From Parachlorella kessleri (taxonomy: Eukaryota; Chlorophyta; Trebouxiophyceae; Chlorellales; Chlorellaceae), in NCBI GenBank assembly GCA_001598975.1, contig BBXU01002621.1, forward strand, positions 1 to 19,335: 19,335 bases of DNA. The letters are read 5' to 3'. A program made the position numbers and the translations under genes. The notes under the pieces were generated by a model. The model did not search any database and had not been told where the DNA came from. It saw only the letters and a program-made list of their open reading frames with translations. Shown one piece after another: positions 1 through 8,310 of the stretch. Numbering within the stretch: the first letter of the stretch is position 1; every line of letters begins with the position of its first letter.

Positions 1-44
1 TAGAGTCACTTCCCCTCTCCGTACAACTATATATCTTTCTAATA

Positions 45-120
45 TTAGCATGGGTGGCAGGTAGTGCGAACAGGGAGTGAGTTAAGCTGGACTGACAGGG
101 CGGGATGCAGAATGTGCCTG
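45..120 (+). repeat. Dispersed repeat, copy A (intronic)
   Basis: This copy begins TTAGCATGGGTGGCAGGTAG and continues with GTGCGAACAGGGAG and later CTGACAGGGCGGGATGCAG. The same order of words is found in five other places in the window (4381, 4541, 4834 reversed, 5314 reversed, 8241). It lies in what appears to be the last intron of the gene whose terminal exon starts at 206. The TTAG(C/T)ATGGGTGGCAGGTA(A/G)TGCG start is nearly identical to the copy at 4535-4557, so the family boundary is probably just upstream of GGGTGGC. No protein is encoded. It could be the end of a non-autonomous transposon. Confidence 0.75.
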
Positions 121-205
121 AGTCTTGCCTGAGTGCTGATCCAGTTTCTTTCTAATAACCAAACTCGCTAGTCCTTATTGGCTTTGCCTTCACTGGTGTT
201 TGTAG

Positions 206-901
206 GTGGAACAATGGCTGGAAGTCGATGCCAGCTCTGGCTGCCCCCCACCCAGCGAGCTGCTGAGCACGCTCCATGGAGCAGCGGTGGCACAGCAGGA
301 TGCTCTGCCTGCTGGGCCAGCTGTCCTGCTGACCCTGCTGGGCCTGCAGCGTGCCAGGGTGGCGCTTTTCAAGGAGGAGAGGCAGCATTTGGAAAGGGCC
401 ACAGCGGCCGCGGCGGCAGCGGGGGAAGGAGCACCAGCGCGGCCTAGTAGGCAGCCTAGTGCAGGGTCCAAGCGGCGCGGCAGCACCGGGACTGGCAGCC
501 AAGGCAGGGCCGCTGCGGCTGCTGCTGCCAGCAGCCAAGAGGCAAAGCGTGGGCGGCAGCAGCAGAAGCCAACAGCTGTGGATGTGGCGGATGAAATTGA
601 CTTCAAGCTTGCTGGGGCGCCCTTGGTAGGGGGGCTGGCAGCGGGAAGCGGCCCCGCTGCCGACTCCACAGGCGCCGGCGGCTTGCCTACCGGGGGTCAG
701 CAGTCGTTGCCTGCTGGCGCGATTGATGCTGCTGTGCCGCAAGTAACTGAGGGCACGCGCCCTGTAGAGCAGCAGCAGCTGGCCATGGTGGCAGAAAAGC
801 ACGGTAGGGCAGGGCAGGATCGGCCGGCTGCAGCCACTTTGGAGTCTGTTGCACAGCTTCGGACATTAGCGGCAGAACCTGAAGTGATTGACCTGACTTG
901 A
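206..901 (+). CDS. 3'-terminal exon of unrecognised Ala/Gln-rich, probably nuclear protein with C-terminal EVIDLT
   Basis: The exon follows a 3' splice site (GTTTGTAG, AG at 204-205) and is open for 231 codons to a TGA at 899-901; upstream exons lie outside the window, so the true start is not visible. The first 65 or so residues are leucine-rich and probably helical (WLEVDA..., LLTLLGLQRARVALFKEE); the rest is low-complexity Ala/Gly/Gln with basic clusters (GSKRRG, EAKRGRQQQK) that resemble nuclear localisation signals. The protein ends exactly with PEVIDLT, which fits the hydrophobic core (V/I-I-D-L-T) of a SUMO-interaction motif. I do not recognise the family. A shorter ATG at 214 is in another frame and is not preferred. 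Coding status rests on the splice site, the open frame and the poly(A) signal downstream; opposite-strand frames are also long and open here because of the high GC content, so confidence is moderate. Confidence 0.55.
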   Translation: MEQWLEVDASSGCPPPSELLSTLHGAAVAQQDALPAGPAVLLTLLGLQRARVALFKEERQHLERATAAAAAAGEGAPARPSRQPSAGSKRRGSTGTGSQGRAAAAAAASSQEAKRGRQQQKPTAVDVADEIDFKLAGAPLVGGLAAGSGPAADSTGAGGLPTGGQQSLPAGAIDAAVPQVTEGTRPVEQQQLAMVAEKHGRAGQDRPAAATLESVAQLRTLAAEPEVIDLT

Positions 902-1765
902 GGCATGCATGTCATGCTACCCCAGTTGGATGTCAGTTGCAGGCTTGATGGGCGACTGCGCACAGCAGGAAAGCTGGGCCTCTGACATAAGATGTAATAC
1001 TTCATTACTATCATAAGGGGCACCCCACCACTGCCAGCATTTGATCGACTGAGACAGAGGTACAAGTAGCGAGCGCAGCAAGGCTAGGTCAGCAGCACAC
1101 CAGCCCCAGCAGGTCACACACAAGGTAAACCCAAGCACTTGGCGTTCCAGCAAATAAAGGTAGTCTTCAGTGGGGGATCGGAAAGCATCAAGCTCCCATG
1201 AGACCACACCCGGGGCCTAATCAAATGCATGGCGTCATCACAGACAACATTCAACAGTGAGCTGACATAGCATGAAACAGGAAGCTAGCAAGCAGAATAG
1301 AGTACAACTGGAGCATGACTGCGCTTAGCACTGTCAGTACATTTCACACCTAACTCTCCTAAGTGCACTGCCTGCCATCATCAAGTAGAAGGTGATCGGT
1401 ATACCCAATGAAAGAGAAGCAACTAAAGCATTCACCCAAACAGCCCAACCTGATATACTGTGACTTATTTAAACAGCCAGAAAAAACCGGTGCCGTGCCC
1501 GCAGCCCTATAGGCAGACGCCTGCCTGTCCTTCACCATGTGGCACCTCCACTGCCACAGGCACTAGCAAGCCCTCAAACAATACAACAAGCCTGCCACCA
1601 TCAACACATACCTTGCATTGAATGGCGAGAGTGCAAAGCTATCACGGTCTCTTTGTTGGCCCTGCCACCAATGCACCAGGTATAGTCAGAGCTCCTGGAA
1701 GGAAAGACTCCTCTGGCAGTGGCTGGGCTGCTCACCGTCCCCGTTGGGCAGCCCCTTTTTGCAGC
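902..1765. other. Convergent intergenic region / 3' UTRs
   Basis: This holds the 3' ends of two converging genes (plus-strand gene ending at 901, minus-strand J-protein gene ending at 1766). It is more AT-rich than the neighbouring exons. A minus-strand open frame at 917-1207 shows no family resemblance and no splice context, so I do not call it. Nothing else recognisable was found. Confidence 0.5.
993..997 (+). terminator. Candidate poly(A) signal TGTAA
   Basis: TGTAA lies 92 nt after the TGA at 899-901. This pentamer is the usual nuclear polyadenylation signal of chlorophyte algae, so the distance fits a 3' UTR of about 110 nt for the gene ending at 901. Confidence 0.5.
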
Positions 1766-3290
1766 CTACTGTGGTGGCTGCCCTGCATGCTGCGCCTGCC
1801 CTGCCGCCGCGCTGCCTTCCCGCCGCTGCACCTTGCGCTGCAAGCCACCGGTCTCTCCAAGCCACTGGGCCCACAGCCCGCTGCGCCTGCTGCGAGTGGT
1901 TGGCTGCAAGTCATCTCGCAGGTAAGGGTTCCGCGGAGGAGCGAGCACACCCCCCGGCCGCCAGGGGTCCTGCACACACAGGGCCACCCAGTATACCTAT
2001 CTCTCCAACCTGCATGTTGCTGGTCCTGTCACTTACAGATGGCTGACGACAGCCACGCAGAGCAAAAGCTGCCAGCCTGGGACAACAGGGAATGCCTGCC
2101 ACGCAAGCACCCCGTAAATGCCTTGAGCGGACTTGAGCAGCAGTGCATTGAGCCCTGTTGGTCCAGTCCTGTCACGCAGTCGCCCAAAACGTGCAATGCG
2201 TCTCCCACCAACCCTGCCTACCAAGACCCTGCACACCTGTGACAAGCTGTTATATGCCCGCGCCAGGTGGATGCCGCTCAGGATCAGCGGCAGCGCCAGC
2301 ACTGCTGCGACTACGCCACTGGAAAACTTTGTCTGCACTCTGGATGACACGCCCCCTGGCGCCCTGGCATAGTACTGCTGCCCGCTGTGCCCGTTGGCAA
2401 CTGTCTCAGCATATGCAGCACGCCAGTCTGAACTGGCTTGATGATACGATGCGCCACCTGCAGGAGCGAGAGTGAAGGTCAGTGAGATACCCGGGTGGGA
2501 TCTACCCCAGAACCAGCTATCAGTTTAGCAGGACGGGCACAAGGTCTTACACATAATCCGTGCTCGAGAAAGGAGGGCAAGTCGGGAAGCTGTCCAACCT
2601 CACAGCAGGTGCACTTGGAGACATTCCGCCTGAACTGTAACAGCTGGCCGACTCACCAACGGCATACCAGCACACGTGTGCCCCTGAGCAAGGGAAACTA
2701 TGACTCTTTGCTACACTCACGTGCAGTCAGCCTGGTATAAGCAGCAGTCAGCTCCTTGAATTGTGTCTCAGCTGCCTGCCGCTGTGCTAAGGGACACAAG
2801 TCTGGGTGGTGCTGCTTTGCCAGCTTCTTGTACTGTTCCTTAATCTGCATACCAACGCCAGCAGCTGGAAATCACCAACTTTTCAACCAGGGAAGCACAA
2901 GAGCATCGAAATAAACTCATGACACACCTGCTGTAAAGTAGCCCCTTGCTCCAGCCCTAGGACGTCATAGGCGTTCCTGAATGTGGAAGGAAGAGACATG
3001 TGATCTTCTCTGGCTGTAGCTGTTGATTGCTGCCAACTGGACTGCCAAAGCACAATCTTATGGCCCACAACTGTGAAACTGGAGCCAGGTGAGGGAGCAA
3101 CAGACTCTAGTGTCCCATCACATATGACATTTAAGGTTTGCACTCAGAGGCGTTTGTGTTTTCACCAAAACTTCGGTGAGGTCCATGTCAGCTGGCGGGA
3201 TGAGTCTCCTGGGCTCTCTGCGCCTGCAACTTCGACAAGCAATGCTGCGCGCATGTCGTGTTTGAGCTTCCTTTCACTGTTATCGTCCAT
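1766..3290 (-). CDS. J-domain (DnaJ type III) co-chaperone with C-terminal membrane anchor
   Basis: The role inferred from the family is to recruit and stimulate an Hsp70 through the J domain. Five exons on the minus strand join in consistent phase: 3290-3166, 2976-2928, 2844-2721, 2457-2237 and 1969-1766, giving about 240 residues. The J domain spans about residues 42-98: NAYDVLGLEQGATLQQ, then IKEQYKKLAKQ followed by the HPD triad (71-73), then FKELTAAYTRL. Donors include GTGAAA, GTGTGT, GTGAGT and acceptors TTCAG, TGCAG. Exon 4 encodes a hydrophobic stretch at about 147-166 (VVAAVLALPLILSGIHLA), a probable transmembrane helix; plant small J-proteins with a terminal membrane segment have a similar layout. 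The start is the ATG at 3290 (MDDNSER); the next Met (residue 13) is an alternative. The C-terminus is the weakest part: direct joining of exon 4 to 1969 gives a tail with NPYLRDDLQP, but exon 4 could also read through to a stop at 2033, or use a GTAAGT donor at 2036. Zinc-finger and substrate domains of type I/II J-proteins are absent. Confidence 0.75.
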
Positions 3291-3375
3291 TCTGCTGGGT
3301 GCCAGACGGCTTTGCTCGGCTGACGAATAATGGTGCGCCGTTATCATGATACAGAAAAGCTCCTTGCCCACTAAC

Positions 3376-3381
3376 TTATAT
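3376..3381 (-). promoter_or_regulatory. Possible TATA-like box for the J-protein gene
   Basis: On the minus strand the sequence reads AGATATAAG about 86-91 nt upstream of the proposed ATG at 3290. Position and sequence are reasonable for a TATA-like element, but a match this short is expected by chance in an AT-richer intergenic stretch. Confidence 0.25.
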
Positions 3382-4380
3382 CTGTGTGCGTAGAGTGCTG
3401 GGATGTGACATTGACGGGCTTGTTGAAGGTACGGCTGCATGCACCTCCGTAGCAGTGGGAGCTGCGAGCGGTCTGTAGAAGTTCAGACACAGCCCACTAT
3501 TGCGTACTGACGGCTGGCACGTCAGTTTACTTAGCAGGTTATGTGCGTTGCCTGCATAAGGCATCAGTCAAGGACCTTGCTGTACACGGCCCGTTGGGAG
3601 GTGATGTCGCTCACCTGGGTGCTCACTTGGGCTTTGGCACTGCAGTGGGCGAGATGTGTGGCAGGGCACTGGCTTCACAACCTTCACTGTATCACTGTAT
3701 CACAACTGTGCTATACAGGCTAGCCGGCTTCATAACTCCGTTAGGCTACCATGAAGAGTTAGACAAGTACTGCCAGCCGTCGGTGACTTCCCCGACTCGC
3801 GCATTTCCAAAAGGTGCGCTGTTTGAAGGACCTGGGGACATGCTATGCGACGCTGCCTATGGACTGCAGCTGGATTGGCACCTCAAATCCTTGGCTGGCC
3901 CTCCCCATGGCCTTCCATGGCCGCATGGTGCCCAGAGGGAACATCCCGCTTGAAGATGGCCGGCGTATAGCACCCACTTCCAAGCTGCCGCTAGCCATGT
4001 ACTGCTGGGAACAGATCATGCTCACCCACCACTGTCCTCTTAATTGTTAGTTGAGCTAATTGGTTGAGCGACCTCCAGTATCCAGCAGACCTCTTTGGGT
4101 TGGGAATTTAGGCGGATTCCCAGCTGATGCAGATGCTCCACAGTGCATGCAGGGCGACAAGGCTGGTGAGCCTGAAGTGCGATAATTGGGCTCCGAACAA
4201 GAGTAGACATGGGAGTGGCAGCCAAGCTGTAGACGAAAGTGGTGACGGGGGGTGCAAAGTGTTGACTTGCCAACTTGTTGCTGGAGGGTGAGGGACACAT
4301 TTTGGAGCTTGGGGTTGTTTGGCGGAGTGCCTGGGACTGACAGTGCCGAGACATCTGGCTTGTTGAATCGCCTTGATGAA
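3382..4380. other. Unassigned region without a recognisable gene
   Basis: Several open frames overlap here: plus strand 3543-3953 (136 residues) and 3814-4050, minus strand 4040-4477. None shows a known motif, a signal peptide or good splice context, and the three overlap on both strands. A small direct repeat (CACTGTAT twice, about 3686-3703) is present. The stretch may be a decayed element or simply intergenic DNA. I see no supported gene. Confidence 0.35.
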
Positions 4381-4440
4381 AGGCGGCAGGTAGTGCAAGC
4401 AGAGGAGATACAGTTTTGACAAGCAGTGCTGGTTGCAAGG
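4381..4440 (+). repeat. Dispersed repeat, copy B (diverged)
   Basis: The sequence starts with AGGCGGCAGGTAGTGCAAGC and then AGAGGAGATACAG. It matches the first 35 nt or so of the family, with AGAGGAGATAC identical in part to the reversed copy at 5234-5314. Similarity fades after about 4420. It lies about 150 nt left of copy C. Confidence 0.6.
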
Positions 4441-4527
4441 TATGTATCGGAACTTGCCTGGCTGCCTGAGCCGCCATTGCCTCCCTCTCGCCAAGGCTGG
4501 GATGTCAGGCCTGGACATTATTGTACC

Positions 4528-4843
4528 CTGTTTTTAGTATGGGTGGCAGGTAATGCGCCCGGGGAGTACCCTGTTTTAGTCTTTGATCGCGCGCTACACT
4601 GTGGTGTATATTATCTATTGAGGCCGAGTGTTCGAAGGTGCACACAGGCTGAGCTGAACAGCAGCCTGTCAACATGTTTGTGAAGCTCATGCACGGTTCG
4701 CCTTGTCAGTTCCCAATGAGAGTTGTACCTGCTCAATCGGTTAATCAGTCAATAGTCAACAGAGCATAACTGCATAGACTCCTGTCAGCCCAGTATACCC
4801 GTACCTCCTTCTGATCGCATTACCTGCCACCCTAAATAAACAG
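4528..4843. mobile_element. MITE-like inverted-repeat element (copies C and D of the dispersed repeat)
   Basis: The two ends are inverted copies. The left end reads CTGTTTTTAG, TAT, then GGGTGGCAGGTAATGCG (4528-4557). The right end, read on the minus strand from 4843, is CTGTTTATTTA, then GGGTGGCAGGTAATGCG (4832-4816). The 17-bp core is identical, and similarity continues inwards (GGGGAGTACC against GGAGGTACGGG). The interior of about 250 nt has no coding potential. Length, terminal inverted repeats and absence of a transposase fit a miniature inverted-repeat or fold-back element, but no target-site duplication could be assigned with certainty. A chance pair of oppositely inserted single repeats is the alternative. 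Confidence 0.55.
4761..4834 (-). repeat. Dispersed repeat, copy D (right arm of the inverted repeat)
   Basis: On the plus strand this reads AGAGCATAACTGCAT, then CCTGTCAGCCCAGTATACCC and CGCATTACCTGCCACCC. It is paired with copy E at 5234-5314, with which it shares nearly the whole 75-nt unit in the same orientation. Between D and E a 13-nt word, AGCGGCGCTGCAA, also occurs twice (4910-4922 and 5058-5070), suggesting that the neighbouring DNA was duplicated together with the repeat. Confidence 0.75.
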
Positions 4844-5233
4844 TCATGCATTCAGTGTGCCAACAGCTCTTGAGTCACTCCTCTCTGTAGTAGAACGGTG
4901 TGTACTGCTAGCGGCGCTGCAAGTCCTCTAAAAGAATCATTTGTCAGTAAAAGGTCAGTTGTCAGGTGAGTCCGACAGTCAACGGGCATGCTTCCAGCCT
5001 GGCAATCAGTCAGGCCCGAATCTGGAGTCCTCGCGTGGTAGCAAGACTATTACCGCCAGCGGCGCTGCAAAATGTTAGGGAACACTGACAAACTGTCATG
5101 ACAGACAAAGAGTCCATTGAGCAGGAAGTGCTAACTCAATCAAACCTTGCAGAGAGCCTTGTGTCAGGTATGGCCCTCGCACCCTTGCCACCAGCACTGC
5201 CTGTCAACTGTGACTTGCTAGAATATAGAGGGC
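4844..5233. other. Spacer between repeat copies D and E
   Basis: No gene is supported. The stretch contains the duplicated word AGCGGCGCTGCAA (4910-4922, 5058-5070) and short GTCAGT-type words. A plus-strand open frame starting with ATG at 5098 runs through copy E and has no recognisable features. Confidence 0.4.
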
Positions 5234-5314
5234 AGAGCATAACTGCATCGAACCCTGTCAGCCCAGTATACCCGTATCTCCTCTCTGATCGCCCTGCCTG
5301 CCACCCTGAAAAAC
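5234..5314 (-). repeat. Dispersed repeat, copy E (in the 3' flank of the glyoxalase gene)
   Basis: Plus-strand sequence AGAGCATAACTGCATCG, then CCTGTCAGCCCAGTATACCC, TATCTCCTCTCTGATCG and CCTGCCTGCCACCCTGAAAAA. It differs from copy D at scattered positions only. It ends 12 nt before the TAG of the glyoxalase-like gene, so it probably lies in that gene's 3' UTR. Confidence 0.75.
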
Positions 5315-5325
5315 TATAGGGGTCG

Positions 5326-8200
5326 CTACATGGCCTCCACCCCCTCCATGGGCTGTGCAGCTGGCACCGCTGGCGAGTGCTGCACCAGACAAAACCTCCA
5401 GCCATCCGGGTCCGCAACTGTGGCGGCACCCACTGTTTGGGTGGGGTCCTCACAGGAGGGCAGCTCCACCTTCTCCCATGCCTCGCCTTGAACCTGCACA
5501 GCAGGGCAGCTCTCAAAAATGTTCAACCACCGCTTGGACCAATAACCGGAGCGGGATTCAGGCACCCCCGGGGCATCCCCTACATTAGCCTCTCTTGAAA
5601 CAGGGCTTCTCTTCTTCAGTTTGTGCTACCTGCTGCCATTAGCAGTAGAAATACAAGGCCTGGCGCTATCTGGACTCTCCGGCTATCCGTATTACATTGC
5701 TGCCACTCTGCCCTGTGGAACCCCCCAGCTAACACCCCCGCTGTCTTCCCGCCCTTACACCAAAGGGCATCATCACGCCATGTAGCATGTGCGAGCAGAT
5801 GTCAAGCAAAGCATATGGAATTGGCAGGGTAGAGAGCCAGCTGCCATCCTATCCCACACCGCCCAGGCACACACCCAAGGACGCCCCACCCGTCTGCCCT
5901 ACTGCCACCCACCCCATCCCCAAACAATAATCATCCGCTACGCCAGGCTTTCGCCATGCTGCCACGTCACCTCCAAATTCACCATGGTCCCTGCCAGGTC
6001 AGCGGTGCCCAGCACAAACCAGGCAAACGCGTTGCCCAGGTCGGTCATGGGCCGGTCGTGGGCGGCCTGCCGAAGCTCTAGAAGGGGCCCGTCCAGCTCC
6101 GGGGTAAACCCTACCAGGGCAGAGATGTGGCCTACAGGAGGGGAGGGCAGTTAAGGAGTTTAGGATGGAGGAAGGTAGGGAAGGCTAGTGTGGGACCATG
6201 CACCATGGCCCCCCTGTGTTATGGGGAGGACACGGGCGCCAGCAAGCTAGGTGCTTGGTCAGCTCAGGAGCGGACGTGCACTTGGGATCATCAGTCAGCG
6301 TCCCTGACTTGGTGCCCCTTGTTTGGTGCCACAGCTCTTGTCCAGCACTGCCAGGCAGGCTCCAATCTTTTACCACAACAAACAACTCATACATTAGTGA
6401 CTCTCGCGCCGGCTAGAGCCCGCCCACATCCTTGCCCCCCTGCCCCCCTGACAACCCTCCATCCCAGCCCAAAACAGCACACACACCAGCCCCTTGCCCC
6501 TTGAACCGCTCACCTCCGCCTGTTGCCTCATACTTCTGCAGCACCCGCATGCCCAGCACCTGCTGGTACCAGCGCAGCGAGGCCGCCACGTCCCGCACGC
6601 GTATGCTGACAGTGCACAGCCGCTCCGGAGCATGGGCAGCGTGCAGTTCTAGCAGCTGCCAGGGCCAGCCATCCAGGTCACGCACCAGGGACACCTTGTC
6701 CTGCGCGATGGGGGCGGTGAAAAAAAGAAGAGCGTACTTCTAGGGTGGACTCAGCCGCAGCGAGGGTGCGCGTTCAAATGAACACTCAAGCGCAGCTTGT
6801 TCTGAGGTGTAAATGGCTTGTCTAAAGCCCATACCTCCGCCCATATCATGCCACCACACTAACTTTTCTACCATGCACTCCCTCTAAGTACCCGCATTTA
6901 TACCCACAACGGAAACTTTTAAAATGTTGCATCCGGCCTTTCCCCCAGCCTCCCCGCCCCTGACCTCTGCAAACAGACCCCTACCACAACCCTGCCCCAC
7001 CTGCTTTGATGCTCCTTCCGACCGCACCGAAAACACCGCCGCCAGCTCCTCTGCAACCAAGTGCCCCAGCCCATCCCGCCTCAGCCCAGCCACCGCGTCC
7101 GGGGCATCTGGCACCACCACCGTGAAATGATCCAGGCCGTCTCCCAAGCGCAGTGGCTGGCTGGCTGCCGAGGCGGGCGTGCCGTCTGCTGCGACCCCAA
7201 ACGCAACGTCTGGAGACGGCTCCCGGCAGCGCAACTCCAGCTGGAAGTGCTCCTGGCCGTCGCCGGCGGCTGTAGCAGCAGGAAAGCGCGGCATGAGGGT
7301 GTGGGCAAGCAGTATCAATGCAGATGTATGTTAAGTGCCACTCCAGTAGGTGGTAGTCCTCACGATCACAGGCAGCTGCGTGTGGGGCACCATTTGAAAA
7401 GGGAAGGTAGTACATAACAAAGGAGGATATGGTAAACACCACCACGTCACCTACTGATTCACGCTGGCGTTGTTGGGCGGTGTTGTAAGGGTGTGCGCGC
7501 TTGAGTGAGGGCATGTGTGACAGTGTGGCACAAAAGCAATATCAACACAGGCAATTACATACACACCAGGGAGCTCAGAGAATGTTTCTTCAAACTGCCT
7601 TCATCCTGAGTCCAGGGGGGAGGGGTGGGCTGCGCTACATACCTCCAGCCATCAGGGCTCGCTGCAAGGGCGCCCCTGGAAAGTCCAGCTTCACTGATAG
7701 CAACAGGCCAAAGTACCTGCAACCATAGATGATACCATCCAGTGCAGCCACTGAAATGCACAAGCGGGGAACTACTGCAAAGTCATGCATCTCCAACAAT
7801 ACTGGGCAAGAAATTCCACCCTGCCCCGGACACTGCCAGGTGGTCGTATACACAGCTGCGTGCAAGCGCCCGTATCTTTACAGATGGGCACGGCACCCTT
7901 CAAAGGGCCTCAACTTACCTGTTATAAAACTGTATAGCAGCATCCAGGTTGCTCACATGGTAGCAGGCTCTTAGTAGCCTCCTTGTATCCTTCTGCGCCC
8001 AGCTGTCTCCAGGTAACCTGCAGACTGAAAGGAGTAGTAGGTGGTTCCAGGGCTGGCAACTGGAGGAGCTCCTGCATACAAGGAATAGGCGCAAGCAGCA
8101 ACACCAACGGAGCTGCAAGGAGGACTGGGTGTCAGAGAAGATAACCCAGTGTGACTTACTGCACCGGACCCTCCAGCGTTTCGTTGCTAAGTATCACCAT
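5326..8200 (-). CDS. Two-domain glyoxalase I-like (VOC superfamily) protein, lactoylglutathione lyase family
   Basis: The family isomerises the glutathione hemithioacetal of methylglyoxal to S-lactoylglutathione. Seven minus-strand exons join in phase to about 332 residues: 8200-8160, 8017-7919, 7716-7643, 7269-7001, 6700-6514, 6131-5971, 5493-5326. Domain 1 (about 26-160) has RRLLRACYHVSNLDAAIQFY, YFGLLLSVKL, HFQLELRC and LDHFTVVV; domain 2 (about 188-320) has LCTVSIRVRDVAASLRWYQQ, VLGMRVLQKY, HISALVGF, LLELRQAA and near the end DPDGWRFCLVQ, a hallmark of this family. WAQKDTRRLL before domain 1 resembles the plant enzymes. Metal-ligand positions: Glu83, His119 and Glu242 are present, but the residue aligned with the first ligand His of bacterial enzymes is Arg30, and the second-domain counterpart (Gln in plant two-domain enzymes) is Thr191. 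No clear transit peptide is seen, so a cytosolic site is likely. An in-frame alternative acceptor at 8072 would add 18 residues after Gln14. Repeat copies lie close to both ends of the gene. Confidence 0.85.
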
Positions 8201-8240
8201 GATGCTGTCGACCACAACTGTTCAGATCGCTTTGTTTGAG

Positions 8241-8310
8241 GTGGCAGGTAGTGCGAACAGAGGAGACGTAGGGCACACTGTTGACGGGCTGGATGCAGGA
8301 ATGCCCTGGG
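8241..8310 (+). repeat. Dispersed repeat, copy F (upstream of the glyoxalase gene)
   Basis: The sequence is GTGGCAGGTAGTGCGAACAG, AGGAGACGTAGGG, then TTGACGGGCTGGATGCAGGA and ATGCCC. It is the best preserved plus-strand copy and matches copy A in GTGGCAGGTAGTGCGAACAG without a mismatch. It begins 41 nt upstream of the ATG at 8200, so it lies in the promoter or 5' UTR of the glyoxalase-like gene. Confidence 0.75.

Noticed and set aside
152..802. Long minus-strand open frame of 216 codons opposite the first exon
   Set aside because: It mirrors the GC-rich plus-strand exon, is Leu/Pro/Arg/Ser-rich low complexity, and has no motif or splice context; the plus-strand frame has a splice acceptor and a poly(A) signal.
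1618..2242. Plus-strand open frames of 142 and 206 codons
   Set aside because: They lie antisense to the terminal exons and intron of the J-protein gene and show no family resemblance.
3400..3445. Possible seventh repeat copy (TTGACGGGCTTG, CTGCATGCA)
   Set aside because: Only a 10-nt exact word is shared with copy F and the diagnostic GGTGGCAGG start is absent; chance is likely.
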